DNA of 64,000 nucleotides from Bifidobacterium sp. WK012_4_13 (GCF_041080835.1 NZ_CP129683.1:1922001-1986000); one strand, 5' to 3'. Positions 39,389 through 48,686 are shown, counted from the stretch's first letter. Numbers and translations are program-made. The notes: a model not told the origin generated them from the letters alone.

Positions 39389-39431
39389 GTGTGTGCCTTT
39401 CAATGCCGAGATCTATTGGTGATTGTCGGAT

Positions 39432-40373
39432 TCATCGGATCTGGAAGCCTTCCGCGAGGCGACCGCCCATGATGTACTTTCTGCACGAGACGAGCAGCAC
39501 GACCGAAGGCACCGCAAGTATCAGTGCGAAAACCGCGGATACCTGCTCTGGATAGTTGAGCACCATCGAATACATCTGCGTCGGCATCGTCATGTATTTC
39601 GGCGCGCCTACGAGGTAGGTGCCTTGGGACTCGTCGAACGATGCAAGGAATGACATGACCATGGCGACGATGATGCCTGGCGCGGCAAGTGGCAGCGTGA
39701 CCGAGAAGAACACTCTGAACTTGCCTGCCCCAGCGTCCGATGCGGCCTCTTCCAATGATCGGGGAACGCTTGAGAACGCTGCCGCAGGAATCCATGTCAT
39801 GTTGACCAGGGTGCTGATCAGATGAACGATCAGGATGCCAGCGACGGTTTCCATCAGATGCAGTCCATAGAAAATCGCAGCCATGGCCACGAACAGGCCC
39901 ATCTTGGGGAAGGCGTTGACTGCCAGAAGGCTGACCTGGAATGCGCGTCTTCCAGGAAAGTTGAACCGCGAGAAGGCGTATGCCGCTGGAAGGCACACCA
40001 GTGACGAGATGATCACCGTCACCGGCGCAAGGATGAGAGAATTGCCGACCGATGACATAAGCTGCTCGTCCGAGAAGACGACCGACCACCAGCGAGTGGT
40101 GAAGCCGTCTGGCCACAGATTCGGATACGTCCATGACGTCACGAACGCGTGGGAGACAAGCCATAGGAACGGTCCGAAAATGAACAGCATGGCAATGATG
40201 GCCACAAGCCATGTGAGTGCGGCTTTCACGACCTTTCCCATCGAAGTCGATACGGCATTCGCTGGCTTGGAATCAGCAGTGGGGACTTCGGAGCGATCGG
40301 CTGATGTCCCGACGGAAGGATGGGAAGACGTCGTCTCGATGGTTCCTTGCGAGGATTGCGTGAGGGGAGGCAT
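39432..40373 (-). CDS. ABC importer permease
   Basis: A 313-residue inner-membrane permease with about six hydrophobic segments and the EAA loop (SLEEAASDAGAGKFRVFF). The first 60 residues are a Ser/Thr-rich cytoplasmic extension. AAAGGAG precedes ATG 40373. It begins one base past the stop of the companion permease gene. Confidence 0.9.
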   Translation of the reverse strand: MPPLTQSSQGTIETTSSHPSVGTSADRSEVPTADSKPANAVSTSMGKVVKAALTWLVAIIAMLFIFGPFLWLVSHAFVTSWTYPNLWPDGFTTRWWSVVFSDEQLMSSVGNSLILAPVTVIISSLVCLPAAYAFSRFNFPGRRAFQVSLLAVNAFPKMGLFVAMAAIFYGLHLMETVAGILIVHLISTLVNMTWIPAAAFSSVPRSLEEAASDAGAGKFRVFFSVTLPLAAPGIIVAMVMSFLASFDESQGTYLVGAPKYMTMPTQMYSMVLNYPEQVSAVFALILAVPSVVLLVSCRKYIMGGRLAEGFQIR

Positions 40374-40374
40374 C

Positions 40375-41394
40375 TTATGACTCCTTTCTCGAGCCGTCGT
40401 CGCCGCGAACGGATGTGACCACATAGGTGACGGCTATGCCAATGCCGATGATGAACATGACCACGGCGATGGCAACGGATTGTTGGGGACGATTGAATGA
40501 TTGGTAATACTTGGCTATATCGACTCCAAGCATCGTCGGCGCATTGGGACCGGTGAAGTAGGGGACGGTGAACTGCCCAAGAATTCCGATTGCGGTCAGT
40601 GTCGAAGCGATGAGTATCTGTGTCTTGGCCAGCGGAAGCAGGATCTCCCATACGATTCTCCAGGACGATGCCCCGGAATCCCTGGCACAGTCGATAAGAT
40701 CGTCTGGGACCCCCTGAAATCCAGAAACCGTCATCAGCATCGCGAATGGCAGATTCACCCATATCGATGTGATGATCACACCAGTCGTCGTGAATCCCCA
40801 GATTGGGGCGTTCAGACCGAACTGTGCAAAGACGGATCGCAGAAAGCCGTTTGACTGATAGAAGATCAGATTCGCCCAGGAGGCTATGACCACCGGTATG
40901 AACAGCGGTATCACTCCCAGTCCGGCAAGCAGGGATCCAAGCCTTGAATGGCTCAGACGCATGTATACCGCTATGGATGTCGTGATGAGCACCACCACCC
41001 CAGTGCTGACGACGGTTATGACCAGTGTCACGAGAAGGTCTCGTATGAAACGGCTGTCGGCGATGATGTCGGCATAGGCGTCCAGTGTCAGCGGCTTGCC
41101 CTGATGGACATCCATGCCAATCTCGGCTGCGATCTGATTGAGTCCACCGGTATATCCCAGACTGAACAGTATGGCCAGAATGACCGGAATGCCGACGAAC
41201 AGCAGAAGGACGACGATAGGAGGCATCGCCATCAGAAATCCGATGAGGCTGCGCCTGCGATCCCGTCTCTTCTGATATCCGCCCGCATGTGGCGCGGAGG
41301 GGCGCAGCGCTTCATGCTTCGTGGCGCGCCCCTCCGGTTCAGCGTTGGGCCGCACCATTGATGCGGGCGACCCATCAAGGTCATGGACGCTCAT
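40375..41394 (-). CDS. ABC importer permease
   Basis: A 339-residue permease with the EAA-like loop (DDLIDCARDSGASSWRIVWEI, conserved Gly) and about six membrane segments. ATG 41394 overlaps the binding-protein stop codon by 4 bp. It pairs with the 39432 permease to form a heterodimeric channel. Confidence 0.9.
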   Translation of the reverse strand: MSVHDLDGSPASMVRPNAEPEGRATKHEALRPSAPHAGGYQKRRDRRRSLIGFLMAMPPIVVLLLFVGIPVILAILFSLGYTGGLNQIAAEIGMDVHQGKPLTLDAYADIIADSRFIRDLLVTLVITVVSTGVVVLITTSIAVYMRLSHSRLGSLLAGLGVIPLFIPVVIASWANLIFYQSNGFLRSVFAQFGLNAPIWGFTTTGVIITSIWVNLPFAMLMTVSGFQGVPDDLIDCARDSGASSWRIVWEILLPLAKTQILIASTLTAIGILGQFTVPYFTGPNAPTMLGVDIAKYYQSFNRPQQSVAIAVVMFIIGIGIAVTYVVTSVRGDDGSRKES

Positions 41395-42566
41395 TGCTGA
41401 CCCGGTACCAGCTGATCCCACTGGTCATTCATATCCGAGGCAACTTCGGAGTAGTATCCTGCCCGGAGCGAACTGATGTTGGCATCCTTGAACTCGGCGG
41501 CGACGGATTTATCCATCTTGTCGAGTGAGATCACCGGGTATCCCGAGACCTCGCTGGCCACAACCTTCTGACCTGCCGCACTGAGCACGAAATTCAGCAG
41601 CTTGTAGACGAGCTTCTTGTTGCTGGCAGTCTTGGGGACGCCAAGGTATGAGGCGCTGCCCGTGAACGAGGGGTCCGAGATTTGCGTGTATTTCACCGTC
41701 GAAGGAATGGTGCCGCTCTTCTGCGCCGTGATGAACTGATCTGACCACACGGGTGCCATCTCGATGGATCCCTGGCCTAGCAGCGTGAGAACCTGCGTGT
41801 TGCCATTGGGATACACGCCCTTCTGATAGACATAGGGGTTGAGCGAGGCAAGTTTGGCAAAGCCCTTCTTCCAGGCTGCTTCTGCCGCTGCATTCTTCTC
41901 GAGGCGAAGCACCTTCTGCTGCTTCGTCGTCAGATAGCTGTCAAGGACAGTGCTGACGAATGCGCCGCCTGAACCGCCGCTTGCGGGGGAATTGTAGGCG
42001 AACTGACCTGGATTCTTGACAATCCACTTCAACAGCGCCTTCAGGGTCTTCGGCGGCTTGCTGACCTTCGTCGAATCATAGGCGAGCAGCACTGAGGAAG
42101 CGCGATAGGGAACGCCCACTCCAAGACCCGCCTTCACCGTTGCTGACGGCACGTCTGTCAGGTTGGAGATGTTCGAGGAGGAAACCTTGGTGAGCAGATT
42201 GGCCTGTGCTGCCTGACCGGTCACCCATCCGGCATCGACCAGCTGATACCCTGGGTCGTCGCCGGACTTCGTCGATGTGGCGAGCTTGGCCACGGTCTGC
42301 TGGTCATGCTCACCGTGAAGATCGATCTGCGTCTTTACTGTGATTTTTGGATACTTCTTGTTGAATGCGGGAATGATGCCCTTATCCCATAGATCCTGAA
42401 CGTTCGTGTCGCCGGATATGAACACGGTGACCGTTCCGCTTGCCGAACTGTCTGAAGTCGTCGATGATGCTGTCGAGCCTGTGCTCGACGTCACGCCGCA
42501 TCCTGCGGTGAACATGGCTATTGCCAACGTTCCTGCCACCGCGCTGAGCATTCGTTTGATTCTCAT
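41391..42566 (-). CDS. Solute-binding lipoprotein of the ABC importer
   Basis: The 391-residue product has a lipoprotein signal (AMFTAGCG; Cys23 lipidated), then a family-1 binding fold. Its closest style is the PotD / iron / aminoethylphosphonate group with short linker motifs (GVPYRASSVLLAYDS, MAPVWSDQ). First gene of the six-gene minus-strand operon that includes the phosphodiesterase-phosphatase fusion, so a glycerophosphodiester or another organophosphate is the likely cargo. Confidence 0.85.
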   Translation of the reverse strand: MRIKRMLSAVAGTLAIAMFTAGCGVTSSTGSTASSTTSDSSASGTVTVFISGDTNVQDLWDKGIIPAFNKKYPKITVKTQIDLHGEHDQQTVAKLATSTKSGDDPGYQLVDAGWVTGQAAQANLLTKVSSSNISNLTDVPSATVKAGLGVGVPYRASSVLLAYDSTKVSKPPKTLKALLKWIVKNPGQFAYNSPASGGSGGAFVSTVLDSYLTTKQQKVLRLEKNAAAEAAWKKGFAKLASLNPYVYQKGVYPNGNTQVLTLLGQGSIEMAPVWSDQFITAQKSGTIPSTVKYTQISDPSFTGSASYLGVPKTASNKKLVYKLLNFVLSAAGQKVVASEVSGYPVISLDKMDKSVAAEFKDANISSLRAGYYSEVASDMNDQWDQLVPGQQ

Positions 42567-42730
42567 GTCCTAACCCCTTCTGATGATCTGGCTCATACGG
42601 AAGTCAGATCGCAACAGATTTCACGACTCCCAGCCGTCAACATGTGGCGAAGAGCCGAAAATGATTCATGCCAGCATGCATCTTCTGATCCCATGCATGC
42701 CGAGGCTTTCTTCTTGAAGTACGTCGAAAA

Positions 42731-42756
42731 CCTAATTCGAATTGTTTCGAATCAGG
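42731..42756. promoter_or_regulatory. Candidate operator upstream of the ABC operon
   Basis: A 26-bp palindrome with one mismatched pair: CCT A ATTCGAA - TTGT - TTCGAAT C AGG. It lies about 165 bp ahead of the binding-protein start codon. A LacI repressor is encoded at the end of this operon. Confidence 0.45.
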
Positions 42757-42936
42757 GTTAACTAACATGCGACTGAGCATTAACTAGGGGAGAATTCTTA
42801 TGGACGAATGGATAAATATGATCTGATGGACCGCCCATTCCTTGCAGGACTGACCGCATTGATCCGGCATGCCCGAGCGCGCGTGATGAGATGGTCAATT
42901 CATGAGCATGGCTGGGAGGGTGTGACGGAGCATGGC

Positions 42937-43020
42937 GGGGAACACGACCGAGAGCACGACCGAGAGCACGACAGAAAGCGTGGCAGGGAGAAGAGCAGGG
43001 AGAAGAGCAGGGAGAAGAGC
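42937..43020. repeat. 12-bp tandem array downstream of rsmD
   Basis: Seven 12-bp units: a first GGGGAACACGAC, two of CGAGAGCACGAC, one AGAAAGCGTGGC and three of AGGGAGAAGAGC, 42937-43020. It lies just past the rsmD stop codon; GAGCACGAC in the array is also the complement of the rsmD end (43044-43052). Confidence 0.8.
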
Positions 43021-43040
43021 AGAGACATCATCGAATCTAT

Positions 43041-43673
43041 TCAGTCGTGCTCGATATAGAATACCTTCGTCTCGCCATAGTTCTTGATCTGCGTGGCATT
43101 CCACCCCGTTGGAATCGTGGGATCTGCGGTCCGGTCCGAACGCTCGAGCACGATGATGGTCGCGGCATTGACCAGGGTGCCCGCCGCCAGTTCTTGCAGC
43201 AATTGCTCGCATTCCTCGGTGGAATATGCATAGGGTGGGTCGATGAAAATCAAGTCGAATCCCGGTTCTGCAATGTCGGGGTTCTCGCTCGTCTGAGGGT
43301 GGGATTGCGAAGCCGTGTCGGCACGCTGGCCGTGCGACCGCACGAACTTCTCCGCCTGAGTCTGCACGGTTCTTGCGCTGGTTTCGCCATCCCAGCTTGA
43401 GAGCTTTCTGAGTCGAGAGAAGGTGTTGCGAAGCAATGAACCAGCCTGGCCCGCCGATTCGACAGAAACAAGTCCAGAGGCGCCGCGAGAGAGTGCCTCG
43501 ATGCCAAGAGCTCCGGTTCCTGCGAACAGGTCGAGCACCTGGGCTTCCTGAACCTGTCCATACGACTCAAGGTGCGAGAAGATTCCCTCTTTCGCGCGGT
43601 CGGTCGTCGGTCTGGTTCCTGACTTCGGTACGGTCAGCTGAAAGCCCTTGTATCTGCCCGAAACGATTCTCAT
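43041..43673 (-). CDS. rsmD: 16S rRNA (guanine-966-N2)-methyltransferase
   Basis: Methylates G966 of 16S rRNA with S-adenosylmethionine. It has MRIVSGRYKG at the N-terminus, RPTTDRAKEGIFS, the SAM-binding DLFAGTGALGIEALSRGA and the catalytic FIDPPYAYS. A 30-residue Ser/Gln-rich insert (about 105-125) precedes the DPPY motif. It follows cysS after 42 bp in the same direction. Confidence 0.93.
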   Translation of the reverse strand: MRIVSGRYKGFQLTVPKSGTRPTTDRAKEGIFSHLESYGQVQEAQVLDLFAGTGALGIEALSRGASGLVSVESAGQAGSLLRNTFSRLRKLSSWDGETSARTVQTQAEKFVRSHGQRADTASQSHPQTSENPDIAEPGFDLIFIDPPYAYSTEECEQLLQELAAGTLVNAATIIVLERSDRTADPTIPTGWNATQIKNYGETKVFYIEHD

Positions 43674-43715
43674 ATGAATATTCTTTCATCAACGCTGTGC
43701 TTGGGATTGCCAGTT

Positions 43716-45302
43716 TTATTCCATGCTCCAGCTCGACCCGCTCGAGGTGTCTTCAATCACGATTCCAGCCTTGCCAAGCTCGTCACGAATGGCATCGGCC
43801 TGCGCGAAGTCCTTGTTCTTCCGAGCCTTGGCACGCTTTTCAAGCTGCTCGCCAATCAGTGCATCCAAGGCATCATGCTCTTGGCTCGAATGGTCATCGT
43901 GGGCGTCGCCCGCGACCCACTGAGCGTTCAGCGGGTCAAGTCCCAGCACATCGAGCATGGCTCGCAGCTGCACGACCATGGTCCGCAACCTTGAACCTGT
44001 GTCAGTCGCGGGCTGTGCATCAAGCAGTGCGTTGCCCTGGCGGATGGTCGTGAAGATGCTCGCGGCAGCTCCCGAGACGTTGATGTCCTCGTTCAACGAG
44101 CCTATGAATTCCGCGGGGAATTCTGTTATGGGCAGTGCAGCGACGTCATCGGTTGAGATGGGCGAGTCAAGCAGGGCGTCGGCGCGATCAAGGAAGTTCA
44201 TGATACGCTCATGGGCGCTTTCGGCCTCGGCAATCGTCTGTTCGCTCCATTCAAGCATCGAGCGGTATTGCACCGTCGCCATTGCATAGCGCACGACCCA
44301 CGCCGAATGTTCGGCAAGAATCGAGTCAACCGACAGCCCGTTGCCGAGCGATTTGCTCATTTTCTCGCCCTTGGCCGTGACCCATGCCGAATGCATCCAA
44401 CGGTGGGCGAATCCCCAGCCAGCGGCCTTGGACTGCGCCATCTCGTTCTCGTGATGGGGGAAGCGCAGGTCGAGGCCGCCGCCATGAATGTCGAAGTCGG
44501 CGCCAAGGTAGCGATGGCTCATGGCCGAGCATTCGAGGTGCCAGCCCGGACGTCCCGTTCCGAATGGGGTTTTCCATCGAGCCGTCTCTGGATCGGATGG
44601 CTTCGGCGACTTCCACAATGCGAAATCCCGTGGGTCGTGCTTGTCTTCTGAATTGTCTGCGGCATCGGCTGGATTGTATTTGTCATCACCGGTGCTGTCG
44701 ACGCTCGGCCCCATTCTGTCGGCCACGGCTGCGCTTTCATCCGCTGCCTGTGTGCCAGCCTGCTGATGGGTGAGCTCGCCATACTGTGGCCATGATGGCA
44801 CGTCGAAATAGACGTTCCCCGAAGGCTTGCCGTCTGCATCGGGCACGACATAGGCATGGCCATTGTCGAGAATGCGCTGAATCAGATCGATCATGTCGGT
44901 GATATGGCCGGTTGCGCGTGGTTCATATGTTGGCGCGAGCACGCCAAGCCTTTCGTATGCATGGGTGAATTCGCGCTCATATATATATGCGCGTTCCCAC
45001 CATTGCTGACCGGCAGCCCGTGATTTATCGATGATCTTATCGTCGATGTCGGTGACGTTGCGAATGAAGGTCACCTTGTATCCAAGCCGGATGAACCATC
45101 GACGGACGACGTCAAAGGCCACCGCCGCACGAATGTGACCGATGTGGGGCGAGCTCTGCACAGTGGCCCCGCAGACATAGATGCCCACCTCGCCTGGGTG
45201 AATCGGCGTGAACGGCGTTATCCGATGAGTCGCGGTGTCGTAGAGCCTGAGCTGGGGCACTTGGGAAACGCTGGAATCATGCGGTTTAGGGCTTTCTGTC
45301 AT
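43716..45302 (-). CDS. cysS: Cysteine-tRNA ligase
   Basis: Charges tRNA-Cys. HIGH motif SSPHIGHIR, zinc ligands starting with YVCGATVQ, and GEKMSKSLGN as KMSKS. At about residues 160-195 sits an acidic insert (AVADRMGPSVDSTGDDKYN region) extending the usual length of about 460-480 to 528. ATG 45302 is used; ATG 45332 would add ten residues. The ribosome site is weak for both. Confidence 0.94.
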   Translation of the reverse strand: MTESPKPHDSSVSQVPQLRLYDTATHRITPFTPIHPGEVGIYVCGATVQSSPHIGHIRAAVAFDVVRRWFIRLGYKVTFIRNVTDIDDKIIDKSRAAGQQWWERAYIYEREFTHAYERLGVLAPTYEPRATGHITDMIDLIQRILDNGHAYVVPDADGKPSGNVYFDVPSWPQYGELTHQQAGTQAADESAAVADRMGPSVDSTGDDKYNPADAADNSEDKHDPRDFALWKSPKPSDPETARWKTPFGTGRPGWHLECSAMSHRYLGADFDIHGGGLDLRFPHHENEMAQSKAAGWGFAHRWMHSAWVTAKGEKMSKSLGNGLSVDSILAEHSAWVVRYAMATVQYRSMLEWSEQTIAEAESAHERIMNFLDRADALLDSPISTDDVAALPITEFPAEFIGSLNEDINVSGAAASIFTTIRQGNALLDAQPATDTGSRLRTMVVQLRAMLDVLGLDPLNAQWVAGDAHDDHSSQEHDALDALIGEQLEKRAKARKNKDFAQADAIRDELGKAGIVIEDTSSGSSWSME

Positions 45303-45465
45303 ATACAAGAGATTATTATCGTTGCCCGACATAGCTTCATTGATGGTGCATTGATAGTGCATGGATGTGCAAGTCATCTTGCGCGCATCGCGCAAATCCC
45401 ACTCCGATTGAACCGATGACACATATGACACCAAGGTTGTTGTGGAGTTTAGAGAAGGTGAGACA

Positions 45466-46200
45466 ATGGAGATTATGGCACAATCAAAGGTCCTCATACT
45501 CCAGCATGTCCCTTGGGAGCGACCGGGTCGCATTCTCGAAACCTTGGAGGATGTAGGTTTGGAGACGAATACCTTGAACATCGTCGATGAGAAGAAGCCT
45601 GATTTACCAGATTTCAAGGATATTTCCGGGGTTGTGATCATGGGTGGGCCGATGGGTGCCCTTGATTTCGAGAAGCATCCCGGTCTGAAGACCGAGGCAA
45701 AGCTGGTTCGCGCGTCCATCAGCGTAGGCAAGCCGATTCTTGGCATCTGCCTGGGGCATCAGATAATCGCGACGGCCCTCGGAGGCAAGCTCACGAGCAA
45801 TGCGGTCGAGGAAATTGGCTTTGCCCCCATCAAGCGCTTGGATCGGCATGATTATTTTTCCATGTGGAGCAAGGAAGTCAACGTTCTGCACTGGCATAGC
45901 GACGTCGTAGGATTGCCCGAAGGCGCGCAATTGCTCGCACGGTCTGAGAAGACGAAGGTTCAGGCCTTTCGCATAGCCTCGGCACTGGGCCTGCAATTCC
46001 ATCTGGAAGTGACGCCGGCCATGCTCGAGGAATGGCTCGCAGAGCCGAAGATGGCCGGAAAGCTGAGCAAATCCGAAAAAAAGAGGATGCTTGCCGACTT
46101 TGAGGAGTGCAATTCGCAGCTGCTCCCGCTCGCAGACTCGGTCTTCAATGGCTTTGCCGCACGCTGCTCGACGTATGCGGGGTTTTTGCAGGGAAAGTAG
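45466..46200 (+). CDS. Class I glutamine amidotransferase-like protein
   Basis: A 244-residue GATase1 domain with the nucleophile Cys in ILGICLGHQ, and the His-Glu pair in LQFHLEVT, so a full catalytic triad. No synthase partner is attached, as in the GuaA-like stand-alone enzymes of unknown substrate. AAGGTGA precedes ATG 45466. An inverted-repeat element starts 13 bp after its stop codon. Confidence 0.85.
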   Translation: MEIMAQSKVLILQHVPWERPGRILETLEDVGLETNTLNIVDEKKPDLPDFKDISGVVIMGGPMGALDFEKHPGLKTEAKLVRASISVGKPILGICLGHQIIATALGGKLTSNAVEEIGFAPIKRLDRHDYFSMWSKEVNVLHWHSDVVGLPEGAQLLARSEKTKVQAFRIASALGLQFHLEVTPAMLEEWLAEPKMAGKLSKSEKKRMLADFEECNSQLLPLADSVFNGFAARCSTYAGFLQGK

Positions 46201-46212
46201 CCGACTTCGAGT

Positions 46213-46333
46213 CGACTTTCCGAGTTTTGCGGCAATTGCAATGTATAAAGCCTTGAAAGTGTTGATTTTCCGACGCCAATCTGCGAAAAATGTCCGCCGC
46301 TACTTCGAGATTGCCGCAAAACTCGGAAAGTCG
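46213..46333 (-). repeat. Dispersed inverted-repeat element, copy 4 (arm type A, inverted)
   Basis: Arms 46213-46245 and 46301-46333 (33 bp) match over the outer 24 bp (core CCGAGTTTTGCGGCAAT) and diverge near the spacer. The 55-bp spacer aligns with copy 1 only when reversed (GTTGATTTTCCGACG here), so it lies in opposite orientation. It is between the convergent amidotransferase and GH4 genes. Confidence 0.87.
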
Positions 46334-46433
46334 CCCGGAAAGGGCGTATCGAGAGCAGAAAAAAGGATTCCATTGAGGTGGCATCGTCCACGGCGGTCGC
46401 AAATCGCGCCAATTGACTGGGCATGAACCGGTA

Positions 46434-46483
46434 CACGCAAAAACGCGTACCTTGGAAGGCTAGGCTGAGAATCCAAGATACGC
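46434..46483 (-). terminator. Terminator of the GH4 gene
   Basis: On the minus strand GCGTATCTTGGA (46483-46472) pairs with TCCAAGGTACGC (46456-46445), 11 of 12 positions, followed by GTTTTTGCG. It lies downstream of the GH4 stop codon. Confidence 0.65.
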
Positions 46484-46503
46484 GAAGTGGGGAACGATTC
46501 GAA

Positions 46504-46545
46504 TCAGTGCTCTTTAATCAGTGCTCTTTGCTCAGTGCTCTAGCG
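46504..46545 (-). repeat. 14-bp tandem array across the GH4 stop codon
   Basis: Plus-strand units TCAGTGCTCTTTAA (46504-46517), TCAGTGCTCTTTGC (46518-46531) and TCAGTGCTCTAGCG (46532-46545). The stop codon complement TCA is 46518-46520, the first triplet of the middle unit; each unit has TGA in a different frame on the coding strand. Confidence 0.88.
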
Positions 46546-47885
46546 ACGCCTGGAATGGCTTGCGTATAGCCTTCCAGCAAATCATGTGCGATAGAGATCG
46601 AATCCACAAGAGGATGAAGGCCGAAGGCAAGCAGAGCCTCGTGCGTTGAATGTTCGGTTGCAGCAAGAATCGCGTGGCGCTCCACTGACTTGACCTGCTG
46701 CATCAGACCAAGCTGATGCAGGTCTGGCTGCGCATAGAGTGACAGAGGGTGAACTCCATTGCCATCCACAAGCGTGGGGACCTCAACCACGGCATCGTCC
46801 GGCATTGCGTGAACGGTCCCGCTGTTGCGAACGTTGAGAATCATGGTCTGCCGTTCGTTTCTGCTTATGGCTGCCATGACCGCAAGGGCGACGCCTGCGT
46901 AGCCAAGCTGCGAGGGGTCGATGTCGTTGTCTCTCTGAGTTGTGGGAGCACCCTGGACGCCCCCCAACGCCTCTGCCATATAGCTGGCATTGCGGGCGTC
47001 GACGGTATTCCACCAAATCTGAGTGGCATTCGGCAGATCAGTGCCGGCATGCCGATAGAAGGCAGTCTGGGTCTTGAGCAGATAGTCGCCGCGAGTCTGT
47101 GGCGATTCTATGATTCGCCGGACGGCATCCTTATTGTCATAGTAATAATAGAGATATTCGTTCGGCACGGCGCCCAGCTCGCGTATCCAGTCTTTGCCGA
47201 ATATCTTTGACTCTTCCATCTTGTCGAGCAGGGTGTCCTGCGCCAGAAGTTCGGGCAGCACATCCTTGCCGTTCGAGACGACGCGGCGCATCCACCCTAA
47301 ATGATTGAGCCCTACGTAATCCATTTGGATGCTGGCATGGTCGACCCCCAGGATTCCCGCCACGCGTCGACCCAGCTCCGATGGTGTGTCACAGATTCCA
47401 ACGACGCGATCTCCGAGCACGGACTGCATCGCCTCTGTTATGATTCCGGCGGGGTTGGTGAAGTTGATGAAGAATGCCTGAGGTGCGACTTCCTTGACCA
47501 GTTGCGCGATGTGCAGCATGATCGGCACCGTTCGTATCGCATAGGCTATGCCGCCAGGACCTGTCGTCTCTTGGCCCAGGACGTTGTGGTCCAGGGCCAC
47601 GTGTTCGTCGCAGCAGCGTCCTTCCAGCCCGCCCTCACGGATCGCTGCGAATATGAAGTCGGCACCTTCCAAGGCTTCCTTGAGATTGGTCGTGACGGTA
47701 AGCGTGGGAACATCGTCGAAGCCTTGGGACAGCTCCTTCAGAATGTTTTCGATGATGCCAAGCCGGGATTCGCTGATGTCATAGAGCGTGACGTGGTCGA
47801 CTCGCGGTGTGCCCATGTCACGGATTAGCGCCTGCCAGACGAATGGCGTGCGGAATCCACCGCCTCCTAGAATTGCAAGTTTCAT
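46518..47885 (-). CDS. GH4-family glycosidase (6-phospho-beta-glucosidase type)
   Basis: GH4 enzymes cleave glycosides by an NAD-dependent redox elimination that needs a divalent metal. The N-terminal Rossmann GGGGFRTPFVWQAL, the metal-binding Cys in VGICDTP and the His in YVGLNHLGW are all present. Sequence resembles 6-phospho-beta-glucosidases, but this cannot be told apart here from members acting on unphosphorylated sugars. It overlaps the DeoR gene by 4 bp and is divergent from a PfkB-kinase/ABC gene set, not from a phosphotransferase system. Confidence 0.88.
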   Translation of the reverse strand: MKLAILGGGGFRTPFVWQALIRDMGTPRVDHVTLYDISESRLGIIENILKELSQGFDDVPTLTVTTNLKEALEGADFIFAAIREGGLEGRCCDEHVALDHNVLGQETTGPGGIAYAIRTVPIMLHIAQLVKEVAPQAFFINFTNPAGIITEAMQSVLGDRVVGICDTPSELGRRVAGILGVDHASIQMDYVGLNHLGWMRRVVSNGKDVLPELLAQDTLLDKMEESKIFGKDWIRELGAVPNEYLYYYYDNKDAVRRIIESPQTRGDYLLKTQTAFYRHAGTDLPNATQIWWNTVDARNASYMAEALGGVQGAPTTQRDNDIDPSQLGYAGVALAVMAAISRNERQTMILNVRNSGTVHAMPDDAVVEVPTLVDGNGVHPLSLYAQPDLHQLGLMQQVKSVERHAILAATEHSTHEALLAFGLHPLVDSISIAHDLLEGYTQAIPGVARALSKEH

Positions 47886-48658
47886 GCGACAATGACCTTT
47901 CTGCCGCCGCTGCGGCTGTTTTTCAACGATGATTCGGATGTTCCGCTGGTAGTGATGATGGTGTCGATGTGATCGAGATCGCAGAGACGCAGACTTCCCG
48001 TCCCGGGGAACTTGTTCTCGCCCGCGAGCAGGACTGTCTGATCTGCGGATCGTATGAGACCGCGTTTGATGGGTGCCTCGACTGCCATGTCATCGACGAC
48101 GAAGTTGTTCTTGACTCCGGTGCAGCTGAGAAACATCAGGTCGGCGCTCATCTCGTGGATGGCGTCTTCGGCAAGCGGGCCCACAAGCGACTGGTGATTC
48201 CTGCGCAGGACTCCTCCCAGCAGAATGATGTCGACGGCGTCATCATCCCGGACCTGATCGAGGACCGCCAGGCTTGACGTGATGATGGTTATGGGTCTGC
48301 CGCGCAGCTCGAGTGCGATCAGTGGCGTCGTGGAACCGATGTCGAGGATGATCGTGCTGTTGTCCCTTACCAGAGAGGCTGCCACCTTTGCCATGCTCCG
48401 GCGAAGCTCCAGATCCTTCGCGCGGTCGATGTCGATCGGCTCTTCGGCTTCTCCGGTATCGGTTGTGTTGGCGTGGCTTCCACGCGCAAGGACCGCCCCT
48501 CCATACTTTCTCTCCAGCAGCCCCTGCTGTTCGAGTCGCGTCAGGTCGCGCCGGATGGTCGACTGACTCACATGCAATGATTCGGCAAGCTCCTTCACGC
48601 TTTGGTCGTGCGTGGCTAGGGCAGTCATGATTTCTGTACGTCGTTGATCGAGAAGCAT
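47882..48658 (-). CDS. DeoR-family transcriptional regulator
   Basis: The 258-residue regulator has an N-terminal HTH (SVKELAESLHVSQSTIRRDL) and a phosphosugar-binding C-terminal domain (ILDIGSTTPLIAL, LGGVLRRNHQSLVG). DeoR proteins usually sense a phosphorylated sugar intermediate. It is upstream of and overlaps the GH4 gene; the divergent promoter region 48687-48812 carries four related boxes. ATG 48658 is taken; ATG 48670 is possible. Confidence 0.9.
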   Translation of the reverse strand: MLLDQRRTEIMTALATHDQSVKELAESLHVSQSTIRRDLTRLEQQGLLERKYGGAVLARGSHANTTDTGEAEEPIDIDRAKDLELRRSMAKVAASLVRDNSTIILDIGSTTPLIALELRGRPITIITSSLAVLDQVRDDDAVDIILLGGVLRRNHQSLVGPLAEDAIHEMSADLMFLSCTGVKNNFVVDDMAVEAPIKRGLIRSADQTVLLAGENKFPGTGSLRLCDLDHIDTIITTSGTSESSLKNSRSGGRKVIVA

Positions 48659-48686
48659 GATTGCAATCATATACGCAGATGATTAC

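Larger units (their letters stand above)
42567..43040. other. 474-bp non-coding region between the ABC operon and rsmD
   Basis: It holds the operon leader and promoter area (minus strand), the palindrome at 42731-42756 and a 12-bp tandem array at 42937-43020. A plus-strand frame at 42808-43059 is open only because the array has a period divisible by three, and it is not regarded as a gene. Confidence 0.6.
46201..46517. other. Convergent intergenic region
   Basis: This 317-bp stretch holds no gene. It contains inverted-repeat copy 4, the minus-strand terminator and the start of the 14-bp array, which together fill most of it; 46334-46433 shows nothing further. Confidence 0.6.

Noticed and set aside
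42808..43059. Plus-strand 83-residue frame with EHDREHDR / REKSREKS repeats
   Set aside because: It is open only through a 12-bp tandem array, overlaps the rsmD end on the other strand, has no ribosome site and no known fold.
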